This document shows, piece after piece, positions 1 to 5,517 of a stretch of DNA of 12,270 nt. Under the pieces are notes generated by a model. It did no database searches and was not told the origin of the DNA. It was given only the letters and a program-made list of their open reading frames with translations. The stretch's first letter is position 1. Each line of letters opens with the position of its first letter. Position numbers and translations under genes: made by a program. This DNA comes from Psychromonas sp. (GTDB lineage: Bacteria; Pseudomonadota; Gammaproteobacteria; Enterobacterales; Psychromonadaceae): contig JAGLDN010000137.1 of NCBI GenBank assembly GCA_023145575.1, positions 1-12,270 on the forward strand, read 5' to 3'.

Positions 1-3
1 GTG

Positions 4-22
4 AATCTATTAAACCATGTCA
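4..22 (+). repeat. Left copy of a 19-bp inverted repeat spanning the window
   Basis: AATCTATTAAACCATGTCA here is the exact reverse complement of the last 19 bases of the window, which lie inside pglX. An open frame from base 1 ends at a TAA at 82-84 (27 codons) and reads NLLNHV across the repeat, the same peptide that pglX encodes at the other end. After the repeat the two sequences diverge completely. I do not recognise the 27-codon frame as a known protein. It may be a pglX-derived scrap, an inversion joint or an assembly artefact. Confidence 0.7.
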
Positions 23-84
23 AAGGTCAAATTAAAACAAAGACTTTAATTCCGAAGTGGTTATTCTACATAGATATTTTATAA

Positions 85-149
85 TAACGCAGGTTGGCAC
101 TAGTTGCCTTGCCCTGCGGGGCACAAGCTCGAAAACCAAGACTGCGTTA
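85..149. repeat. Imperfect palindromic element (REP/MITE-like)
   Basis: Outer arms TAACGCAG (85-92) and CTGCGTTA (142-149) are perfect inverses, reinforced by TTGG (94-97) and CCAA (136-139). At the centre is a GC-rich hairpin, TGCCC-TGCG-GGGCA (110-123). It is far more GC-rich than its AT-rich surroundings and lies next to a transposase fragment. That suggests a small palindromic intergenic repeat or a non-autonomous transposon end. A structured terminator for a gene to the left is also possible, although no T-run follows. Confidence 0.5.
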
Positions 150-173
150 CAATAATCGAAAAGTGAACAACAA

Positions 174-416
174 TTATCTAATATTGTTCCTTGTTCTGAT
201 TATCGATCTTGAGCCAGACAAAAACATTTTTACGTTACATGGGTATAAGTACTGATTAATCGTTGTTTGGTGCTTTCGTAAAGCTTGATATATCATTTCT
301 TCAGACAAGCCTTCATCAGATAACAAAATAGCTTTTATTCTGTCACACTCATTCTTATCCCGACACATTTTGTGGTGAGATCCTAAAATTTTCTTTTGTC
401 TATAGGCTAATGATAT
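174..416 (-). pseudogene. IS630-type transposase N-terminal fragment (decayed)
   Basis: The minus-strand frame reads SLAYRQKKILGSHHK followed by CRDKNECDRIKAILLSDEG and IYQALRKHQTTINQYL. This resembles the N-terminal helix-turn-helix region of IS630-family transposases, where a 'RDRIKAVLL..EG....IAQALRI..TTV..HL' pattern is typical. After TTINQYL the similarity stops and the frame closes at a TAA about 25 codons later. The DDE catalytic domain is absent. There is no convincing start codon or ribosome site; the only in-frame ATG, at 368-366, lies in the middle of the homology. I read it as a residual piece of an insertion sequence. A short helix-turn-helix protein of another origin cannot be excluded. 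Confidence 0.5.
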
Positions 417-505
417 TTACATGCCTCTACTTTGATCTCTTCATTATAAATTCCAAGTTGTTTTTTCTAAATGCTAAGCATTATCAATGATCAGGGGTAT
501 ATATT

Positions 506-543
506 TGGGTGTCATTAGATCTAATACAAAAAAATAACACCCA
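506..543. repeat. Nested inverted repeat upstream of rdgC
   Basis: TGGGTGT (506-512) and ACACCCA (537-543) are perfect inverse arms. Between them lies a perfect 12-bp palindrome, ATTAGATCTAAT (514-525). The element sits about 70-110 bases upstream of the rdgC start, so it could be a protein-binding site or a hairpin in the rdgC leader. The rest of 420-615 is AT-rich and shows no other feature I can support. No clear sigma-70 promoter for rdgC stands out. Confidence 0.3.
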
Positions 544-615
544 GAACAATTAATATTTCTATTCTCTGTTTATTTTAGTTAAAATATATCTTTATTCTCA
601 CAATGATGGTGTATT

Positions 616-1524
616 ATGTTTTTTAAAAACTTACAGGTGTATCGCTTTACTCGTCCTATGGATCAAACAGTAGAGCAACTCGAAAAAGAGCTTGCCAAAT
701 TTAAATTTAAAGCTTGTGGTAGTCAAGATATTTCAAAATTAGGTTGGATATTTCCAATGAAAAAATCTGGCTCAATGTATACGCATACGATTGGCAAGCA
801 AATCTTATTATGCTTAAAAAAAGAAGAAAAGCTGCTACCAGCAAGTGTTATTAAAGATCAATTAAATGAACGGATTGAGGAGATTGAAATACAGCAAGGA
901 CATAGCCTCAAGAAAAAAGAAAAAGAAGTATTAAAAGAAGATATTATCATGCAACTTTTGCCGCGTGCATTTAGCAAAACTTCTCTAATTTATGCTTGGA
1001 TAGATCTAGAAACAGATATGCTTTATATTGACGTAGCAAGCACACGAAAAGCTGAAGAGTTAATTTCCTTATTGCGCAACACCCTCGGTAGTTTACCTGT
1101 CGTTCCCATCCAGCTCAAAAATCAATCAGATGTGATCATGACTGATTGGTTAACTGAAGGTAATATTCCAACTAATTTCTCCTTAGAAGATGAAGCGGAA
1201 TTACGATCAGCGCTCGAAGGGGGAGGGATCATTCAATGTAAACAGCAAGATCTTCTTTCAGATGAAATAAAACAGCATTTATCTTCGGATAAATTTGTCA
1301 CCAAACTAGCGCTCAATTGGTCAGACAGCATTTCTTTTGTCCTTGGCGAAGAGTTTGCATTAAAGCGCATTAAATTCTCTGATGTAATACAAGAGCAAAA
1401 TGAAGATATTGATAAAGATGACTTCGCCGCCCGTTTTGATGCTGATTTCAGTTTAATGACTGGCGAAATTAAAAAGCTTATACCTGCTGTACTTCTAGGA
1501 CTTGGCGGTGAAAAAAGTTTGTAA
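616..1524 (+). CDS. rdgC: Recombination-associated protein RdgC
   Basis: Full-length RdgC (302 aa; the family is usually about 300). RdgC is a nucleoid-associated protein that forms a ring-shaped dimer around double-stranded DNA and restrains RecA access, limiting RecA-driven recombination. The N-terminus MFFKNLQVYRFTRP and the following 'SQDISKLGW' match the family's start. KQQDL at residues 209-213 is the conserved patch in the central gate region. The protein ends without extra domains. The start is fixed by the family N-terminus; only a weak ribosome site (GGTG) precedes it. The gene stands alone, with ssrA starting 72 bases downstream in the same direction, and looks like ordinary chromosomal backbone rather than island cargo. 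Confidence 0.95.
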   Translation: MFFKNLQVYRFTRPMDQTVEQLEKELAKFKFKACGSQDISKLGWIFPMKKSGSMYTHTIGKQILLCLKKEEKLLPASVIKDQLNERIEEIEIQQGHSLKKKEKEVLKEDIIMQLLPRAFSKTSLIYAWIDLETDMLYIDVASTRKAEELISLLRNTLGSLPVVPIQLKNQSDVIMTDWLTEGNIPTNFSLEDEAELRSALEGGGIIQCKQQDLLSDEIKQHLSSDKFVTKLALNWSDSISFVLGEEFALKRIKFSDVIQEQNEDIDKDDFAARFDADFSLMTGEIKKLIPAVLLGLGGEKSL

Positions 1525-1574
1525 ACTTGTTAACGGCTATAAATTAAAAACCACTTTCTTTACAGCAATACTTT

Positions 1575-1583
1575 TGCTAATAT
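1575..1583 (+). promoter_or_regulatory. Probable ssrA promoter (extended -10)
   Basis: TGCTAATAT is an extended -10 box ending 13 bases before the mature tmRNA 5' end. That leaves room for the short 5' leader that RNase P normally removes from pre-tmRNA. No good -35 lies at the normal spacing: TTTCTT at 1555-1560 is weak and TTTACA at 1559-1564 is too close. The assignment rests mainly on position. Confidence 0.4.
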
Positions 1584-1596
1584 CTGTTTGTTATCT

Positions 1597-1951
1597 GGGG
1601 ATGATTTAGGACTCGACGAGATTCATGAAATCCAAGGTGCATGTCGAGGTGCGGCTGGCCTCGTAAAAAAGCCGCAAAAGTTATAGTTGCAAACGACGAT
1701 AACTACGCTCTAGCAGCTTAGGCTAGCTAGCCTTCCACCCACGTTTTTCCAATGGGCAGGGATCTGGAAGGTCATTTACATTTGGATAGCGAGGGAACCT
1801 TGTTCGAGGGTGAACCGCGAAATAGTATCGGGCTCGCTCTTTGCAATCCTGTCTGTCGGAGTGTTGAGAGTTAATTTAAAGACAGACTAAGCATGTAGTA
1901 CCGAGGACGTAGGCTTTTCGGACGGGGGTTCGACTCCCCCCATCTCCACCA
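1597..1951 (+). ncRNA. ssrA: Transfer-messenger RNA (tmRNA)
   Basis: tmRNA rescues stalled ribosomes in trans-translation with SmpB and adds a degradation tag. The 5' GGGGATG pairs with CATCTCC near the 3' end to form the alanine-type acceptor stem (seven pairs, one G-U), and CCA is encoded at 1949-1951. The resume codon GCA is at 1689-1691, and the tag reading frame encodes ANDDNYALAA and stops at TAG 1719-1721. The T-arm GGGGGTTCGACTCCCCC is intact. The length of 355 nt is normal for one-piece gammaproteobacterial tmRNA. The 3' end doubles as the integration site of the island to its right and was regenerated intact on insertion. Confidence 0.97.
1925..1951 (+). other. Probable attachment site (attL) at the ssrA 3' end
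   Basis: The T-arm and acceptor end of ssrA abut an integrase gene reading away from the tmRNA, the standard layout for P4-type islands that recombine into tRNA/tmRNA 3' ends. The core should be repeated at the far end of the island as attR. I find no second copy in this window, so the right end lies beyond 12270. The exact crossover segment cannot be set from one copy. Confidence 0.6.
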
Positions 1952-1962
1952 CCTACTTAATT

Positions 1963-1988
1963 AAAGACGTCTCAGGACGTCTTTTTTT
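1963..1988 (+). terminator. Rho-independent terminator of ssrA
   Basis: AAAGACGTC (1963-1971), loop TCAG, GACGTCTTT (1976-1984), followed by a run of T to 1988. The 9-bp stem is perfect and lies 11 bases after the encoded CCA. It is positioned to end ssrA transcription before the integrase promoter. The stem supplies two of the CGTCT motifs seen in this stretch. Confidence 0.85.
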
Positions 1989-2020
1989 ATGTCTGCAATA
2001 TAGTAAAATCAATGACTTAG

Positions 2021-2045
2021 CGTCTTTTGCCGTCTATAGGCGTCT
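2021..2045 (+). repeat. Three CGTCT direct repeats at 10-bp pitch
   Basis: CGTCT occurs at 2021, 2031 and 2041, exactly one helical turn apart. It also occurs at 1968 and 1978 in the terminator, again 10 bp apart. The location between the attachment site and the integrase gene is where arm-type integrase or directionality-factor sites usually lie. Function is inferred from position and phasing only. Confidence 0.4.
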
Positions 2046-2075
2046 ACTACAAGCTACGACTTTTTGTATGCCATA

Positions 2076-2114
2076 TGGTATTACAAATAAATGGTGCTAT
2101 AATTTGTAATACCA
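2076..2114 (+). promoter_or_regulatory. Integrase promoter within a 13-bp inverted-repeat operator
   Basis: TGGTATTACAAAT (2076-2088) and ATTTGTAATACCA (2102-2114) are perfect inverse 13-bp arms separated by 13 bases. The extended -10 box TGCTATAAT (2095-2103) lies in the spacer and runs into the right arm. No strong -35 is visible. A protein bound to the repeat would cover the promoter, so this looks like an autorepressor site, perhaps for the integrase arm domain or an unseen regulator. The same arrangement recurs before the second integrase locus. Confidence 0.6.
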
Positions 2115-2137
2115 AAACTGGAAAATAGAGGTTAAAT

Positions 2138-3379
2138 ATGCCGATTAGAGTAGTTCCACTTTCAGATAATAAAATCAAGAAATCTATTATTAAGGATAAA
2201 GATTATATTTTGTCTGATGGTGATGGATTACAGTTGCGCATTCGCAGCAATGGCTCTAAGGTATGGAACTTCAATTACAAACACCCTTGTACTCGAAAGC
2301 GCGTGAATATCAACATTGGTAAATATCCAGGGGTTTCATTATTAAATGCACGAAAAAAAGCACAAAGTTATCGTGATCTACTTGCTCAAGATCTTGACCC
2401 AAAAGAAGAGCGAGAGAAAATGAGAAATGAAGTTAAAGCAATTACTGAGCACACGTTGAAGAATGTAGCCTTAGAATGGTTTGAACTGAAAAAAGGACAA
2501 GTAATACCTGATTATGCAAAGGATATTTGGCGATCTTTAGAAAAGCACGTTCTTCCAAAACTGGAAAATATGCCAATATCAAATATTACCGCTCCCCAAG
2601 TAATTGAACTATTACGTCCAATAGAGGCAAGTGGCAGCTTAGAGACAGTAAAACGATTAACACAGCGTATGAACGAAATTATGACGTATGCAGTTAATGG
2701 TGGAATTATTCTTGCAAACCCACTCAGTGGTATCAGAGCTAATTTAAAAAAGCCTAAAAAGAAACATATGCTTGCGTTAAAGCCAGAAGAACTCTCCGAG
2801 TTAATGACTGCTATTTCAAATGCGAGCATAAAACGCATCACTCGATGTTTAATCGAATGGCAGTTACATACCATGACACGTCCGTCTGAAAGTGCTGGGG
2901 CTAGATGGGATGAGATCGATCTTAAAGATAAAACTTGGACAATACCAGCAGAGCGAATGAAAAAACGTAAGCAACATATCGTGCCTTTGACGGATCAGAC
3001 GCTTGCACTGATCGAGATAATGAAACCAATTAGCGAACACCGCGAGTTTTTATTTCCATCTGATAGAGATCCCAAAAAACACGCTAATAGTCAAACTGCC
3101 AATGTAGCATTAAAAAGAATGGGGTTTGGCGGTCGATTAGTTAGCCATGGCTTACGCTCAATTACCAGTACTACACTTAACGAACAAGGCTTTGAATCTG
3201 ATCTTGTGGAAGCTGCATTGGCTCATGTAGGAGATAACCAAGTGCGTAACGCTTACAACAGAACCGACTACCTCGAACGTAGGCGCCCTATGATGGGCTG
3301 GTGGAGTGATCACATATTAGAAGCATCTAAAGGATCAAACTCAATTACCGGACTAAGGAGTCTTAAAATTGCTAATTAA
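2138..3379 (+). CDS. int: P4-type tyrosine integrase (ssrA-targeted island)
   Basis: A 413-aa site-specific recombinase, the usual length for this family. Residues 1-90 form the arm-type DNA-binding domain (DUF4102-like; 'LSDGDGLQLRIRSNGSKVW', then 'GKYPGVSLLNAR'). About 105-200 is the SAM-like core-binding domain and 210-385 the catalytic domain. Visible catalytic residues are R248 (TMTRPSE), K275 or a neighbouring lysine in the strand before HIVPL, H337 and R340 (SHGLR), H363 (LAHV) and the nucleophile Y373 (NAYNRTDY). All are present, so the enzyme should be active in inserting and, with a directionality factor, excising the island at the ssrA 3' end. AGAGG six bases before the ATG supports the start. 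The gene begins 186 bases after the tmRNA end. Confidence 0.95.
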   Translation: MPIRVVPLSDNKIKKSIIKDKDYILSDGDGLQLRIRSNGSKVWNFNYKHPCTRKRVNINIGKYPGVSLLNARKKAQSYRDLLAQDLDPKEEREKMRNEVKAITEHTLKNVALEWFELKKGQVIPDYAKDIWRSLEKHVLPKLENMPISNITAPQVIELLRPIEASGSLETVKRLTQRMNEIMTYAVNGGIILANPLSGIRANLKKPKKKHMLALKPEELSELMTAISNASIKRITRCLIEWQLHTMTRPSESAGARWDEIDLKDKTWTIPAERMKKRKQHIVPLTDQTLALIEIMKPISEHREFLFPSDRDPKKHANSQTANVALKRMGFGGRLVSHGLRSITSTTLNEQGFESDLVEAALAHVGDNQVRNAYNRTDYLERRRPMMGWWSDHILEASKGSNSITGLRSLKIAN

Positions 3380-3396
3380 TGGGCATTCTCAACAGA

Positions 3397-3428
3397 AAAA
3401 TAGCTAATATGTTGCAGCTATTTTCTTT
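3397..3428 (+). terminator. Probable terminator after the integrase
   Basis: AAAATAGCT (3397-3405) and AGCTATTTT (3416-3424) form a perfect 9-bp stem with a 10-base loop, followed by CTTT. It begins 18 bases after the integrase stop. The stem is AT-rich and so fairly weak. Confidence 0.6.
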
Positions 3429-3445
3429 GCGCTAAATAGCTACAC

Positions 3446-3468
3446 TTTAGTTTACTCTCCAAACTAAA
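3446..3468. repeat. Short perfect inverted repeat before the second integrase operator
   Basis: TTTAGTTT (3446-3453) and AAACTAAA (3461-3468) flank a 7-base loop. It has no T-run and touches the left arm of the operator that follows. It may be a protein site or a weak hairpin. Confidence 0.35.
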
Positions 3469-3510
3469 ATAGTATTCCACGTAAATAGTGATACTATTTG
3501 TAATACTATT
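3468..3510 (+). promoter_or_regulatory. Second copy of the integrase operator/promoter
   Basis: The right arm ATTTGTAATACTATT (3496-3510) matches the inverse of the left arm (3468-3482) at 12 of 15 positions, again with a 13-base spacer. A TGnTACTAT extended -10 (3489-3497) starts four bases before the right arm, exactly as in the first operator. The core TATTACAAAT is shared with the copy upstream of the full integrase. The second locus was therefore probably under the same regulator. The left arm has drifted at three positions. Confidence 0.55.
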
Positions 3511-3532
3511 ATTTAACAAATCATGGAGATTT

Positions 3533-4000
3533 ATGGGCATTAAAGTAACTCCACTTACAGAAAAACAAATAAATACAACCCTTATCAAAGATAAAGATTA
3601 TGTTCTTTCTGATGGAGGAGGCCTGCAATTAAGAGTTAGGACATCAGGATCTAAACAATGGAATTTCAACTATAGACACCCTCAAACGAAAAAACGTATT
3701 AATATCGGTTTGGGAATTTACCCGTCTATATCACTTATAGACGCTCGTTTAAAGGCCTGCCAAGTTCAGGATTTGCTTACAAAAGGTATTGATCCAAAAG
3801 AAGATCGATATCAAAAGTTAAAGCATGAAAATGAATTATTGAAAAATGCTAACCTACCAATAAAAATGCCTGCGAGCCTTAACGAAATATTAACTAAACT
3901 CAGCCAATTAGAAATTGATATTGCTAACCTTGATAAATATTCTGAAACTATAAAAAAAGAAATCGTTGAATTAAGATCTCAAATTTGTCAATTACAATAA
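3533..4000 (+). CDS. Integrase arm-domain protein with coiled-coil tail
   Basis: A 155-aa protein. Residues 1-95 are clearly homologous to the N-terminal arm-binding domain of the neighbouring integrase (shared LIKDKDY.LSDG.GLQLR.R, GSK.WNFNY.HP, then the DPKE motif). After residue 100 the integrase similarity ends and a polar, heptad-like tail follows (LNEIL.KL..LEIDIANL, then IKKEIVELRSQI), probably a coiled coil. No core-binding or catalytic domain is present, so it cannot recombine DNA. It could bind arm or operator sites as a regulator or competitor, or be an expressed relic. GGAG seven bases before ATG 3533 selects this start over an upstream in-frame ATG at 3488, which lies inside the operator. 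Its promoter and frame are intact, but integrase debris follows it directly. Confidence 0.7.
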   Translation: MGIKVTPLTEKQINTTLIKDKDYVLSDGGGLQLRVRTSGSKQWNFNYRHPQTKKRINIGLGIYPSISLIDARLKACQVQDLLTKGIDPKEDRYQKLKHENELLKNANLPIKMPASLNEILTKLSQLEIDIANLDKYSETIKKEIVELRSQICQLQ

Positions 4001-4004
4001 AAAG

Positions 4005-4115
4005 CTCTTTGATCGCTTACCGATGATCAGCTGGTGAAGTGAACACATCAAAGAAGCATCACAAGGAAGTCTTTCAATGACTTGATTTAAGAGCCTAAAA
4101 GTAATTGGACAATAA
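4005..4115 (+). pseudogene. Vestigial C-terminus of a second integrase
   Basis: Starting five bases after the previous stop, the sequence reads LPMISW, stop, SEHIKEASQGSLSMT, stop, FKSLKVIGQ, stop. It aligns with the last 30 residues of the full integrase (RPMMGWWSDHILEASKGSNSITGLRSLKIAN). Two internal stops (TGA at 4035 and 4083) make it non-coding. Together with the arm-domain gene it marks both ends of a former integrase whose core and catalytic regions, about 280 codons, are missing and replaced by the coiled-coil segment. Confidence 0.8.
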
Positions 4116-4122
4116 CACACAG

Positions 4123-4161
4123 CAGCCTCCAATAGTGCATTCTAAGCACTATTGGAGGCTG
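4123..4161. terminator. Strong 16-bp hairpin, probable terminator
   Basis: CAGCCTCCAATAGTGC (4123-4138) and its exact inverse (4146-4161) enclose a 7-base loop; GTTT follows on the + strand. The perfect, GC-richer stem lies just after the integrase remnant and probably was that gene's terminator. The T-run is short. Bases 4162-4215 show nothing I can assign. Confidence 0.55.
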
Positions 4162-4215
4162 GTTTAAAGATAAACAACTATCGGGCCGAAGACCGCATAG
4201 GGACGGGCTTTAGAA

Positions 4216-4395
4216 TTAATATACCCATTCTTCATTTGCTAATGGTGAGTTATTTAATAAATCTCTTCGCATCTCCCAATCAGGCATAAACTGATCCATA
4301 TAAGCTTTAAAGCGGCTGTTGTGTTTACGCTCTAACAGATGCACCAATTCATGTACTAAAATATATTCAAGGCATTGCACTGGTTTTTTACTAAA
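4216..4395 (-). pseudogene. YgjP/DUF45-type metallopeptidase, C-terminal remnant
   Basis: The minus strand reads SKKPVQCLEYILVHELVHLL, then ERKHNSRFKAYMDQFMPDWE and ends EEWVY at a TAA (4218-4216). This is the C-terminal zinc-peptidase region of the YgjP-like (DUF45/WLM) family. HELVH at 4353-4339 carries the HExxH zinc site, and the H of ERKH is the likely third ligand. Upstream a stop occurs immediately before FSKKPV and the rest of the gene is missing, so only about 58 codons survive. In many genomes this family sits beside type I restriction genes, so the fragment probably marks an older restriction cassette lost from this spot. Confidence 0.75.
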
Positions 4396-4430
4396 TTACC
4401 TTAAACAGACTTATTCCAAATGGAGCATCT

Positions 4431-4736
4431 ATGAAACTACTAAATACGTACGAAGATAAAGACGATGCGGAGATTGCTCTATCATTGATCTCTGGAGAAA
4501 AGCGTTTAGCCTCCGAGCGAGATAGTACAGAGGTTATCTATAATTTATTTGGCCAACCAAGTTGGAATAACTTTTACAAGCTGAAGATGTTCAATCTCCC
4601 GTTATTGCAGAAAATGGTAGAACAGCGAAAAGCAGGCCACCAGCTTTATGATGAAGCAAAACACAGTGAAATAGTTAAAATGCTTAAGTATGCTGCTAAC
4701 TCATTTGAGTTAATAATACCTGAGCATTGGCTGTAA
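4431..4736 (+). CDS. Hypothetical protein, 101 aa
   Basis: I do not recognise this family. It is a small, soluble-looking protein with mixed charge and no signal peptide or membrane segment. The C-terminal part (LPLLQKMVEQRKAGHQLYDEAKHSEIVKML) looks mostly helical. GGAG seven bases before the ATG is a good ribosome site and supports translation. It lies beside the truncated metallopeptidase and converges with the BREX-linked membrane gene, 20 bases away. It may be a leftover of an earlier island cargo. Toxin, antitoxin or defence roles cannot be supported from sequence. Confidence 0.55.
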   Translation: MKLLNTYEDKDDAEIALSLISGEKRLASERDSTEVIYNLFGQPSWNNFYKLKMFNLPLLQKMVEQRKAGHQLYDEAKHSEIVKMLKYAANSFELIIPEHWL

Positions 4737-4756
4737 CTTTTCCCCCTACTAACACA

Positions 4757-5500
4757 CTAACTAGAAACGAATAAATTAAATTCTATTTCACTTTTTTTGT
4801 ACTTGTCAATTTCTGGTTCAGTCATATAAAAAGAGCAGTTTTTAATCGCAAATTTCTCACTACTTAAGTAAGTTAAGTCATAAACATCTGTAATGCTCCT
4901 GGTAAAATCAAACATGCCAGAAATTAGTGAATGTAATAATACACACTGATTAATTTGATAAAACGCTCTTTCTTTTTTATTTGACATTACATCATCGCTC
5001 AATATGCTTGTAATTCGAGAATCAAAAACTTGTATAGTATTAATCACAATAACTAAATGTTCGATAAGCTTTTGATCGTAAAGTGACGATTCTTGAATGA
5101 ACTTCTCTATACGCTGCAATGCTAATTCAGATATTTGTGGCCTAAAGTCTAATTTAAACTCTTTATTTCCTAGATGAAGGTCATCTAAAAGATTAATTAG
5201 ATCTTCAACATAAGTGTATATTTCAGCCAAAGCCGATGGCATAAATGCTTTCGCAGCATTTCTTTTTCTTATTGCCTTATTTTGCTCAGATATTCGCGTA
5301 CTGTGAATGATGATAAGCGTCGATATAAAAGCGATAACTGCAGCATTAAATGTCTGCCAGTTTTTCCAAGTAATCAAGACAGAATTCCATCCATCAAAAA
5401 AAGGAGAGATAACCATAAACCAAAGGTAAAACGCTCCCAGGAAACTTATAAAAAACTTAAATAGCTTGCTTTGTAAAACAACCTCAATTACTGAAAACAT
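4757..5500 (-). CDS. Two-TM membrane protein, last gene of the BREX operon
   Basis: A 247-aa protein of a family I cannot name. Two hydrophobic helices lie at about residues 13-35 and 50-67. A basic stretch (ISEQNKAIRKRNAAKAFMP) and a largely helical cytoplasmic region of some 175 residues follow. There is no nuclease, kinase or peptidase motif. I place the start at ATG 5500 because AGGTG sits a few bases before it; an in-frame ATG 12 bases upstream (5512-5510) has no ribosome site. That upstream ATG is only five bases after the brxL stop, so the gene is probably cotranscribed and possibly coupled with brxL. A BREX accessory or membrane anchor is an inference from position; an unrelated passenger gene is equally possible. 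Confidence 0.75.
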   Translation of the reverse strand: MFSVIEVVLQSKLFKFFISFLGAFYLWFMVISPFFDGWNSVLITWKNWQTFNAAVIAFISTLIIIHSTRISEQNKAIRKRNAAKAFMPSALAEIYTYVEDLINLLDDLHLGNKEFKLDFRPQISELALQRIEKFIQESSLYDQKLIEHLVIVINTIQVFDSRITSILSDDVMSNKKERAFYQINQCVLLHSLISGMFDFTRSITDVYDLTYLSSEKFAIKNCSFYMTEPEIDKYKKSEIEFNLFVSS

Positions 5501-5517
5501 ATTACACCTCATTGTAA

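Noticed and set aside
85..149. Integron attC-like site
   Set aside because: The imperfect palindrome with TAACGCAG/CTGCGTTA ends recalls attC, but the RYYYAAC and GTTRRRY core sites are not met and there is no cassette array or integron integrase nearby.
2512..2874. Minus-strand 120-codon frame inside the integrase
   Set aside because: It is fully antisense to conserved integrase coding sequence and has no recognisable protein features.
3488..3532. Upstream ATG (3488) as start of the arm-domain protein
   Set aside because: It lies inside the operator and overlaps the -10 region, adds a non-homologous hydrophobic leader, and lacks a ribosome site; ATG 3533 has GGAG and matches the integrase N-terminus.
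5510..5512. ATG at 5512-5510 as start of the membrane protein
   Set aside because: There is no ribosome site before it, while the in-frame ATG 12 bases later is preceded by AGGTG at good spacing.
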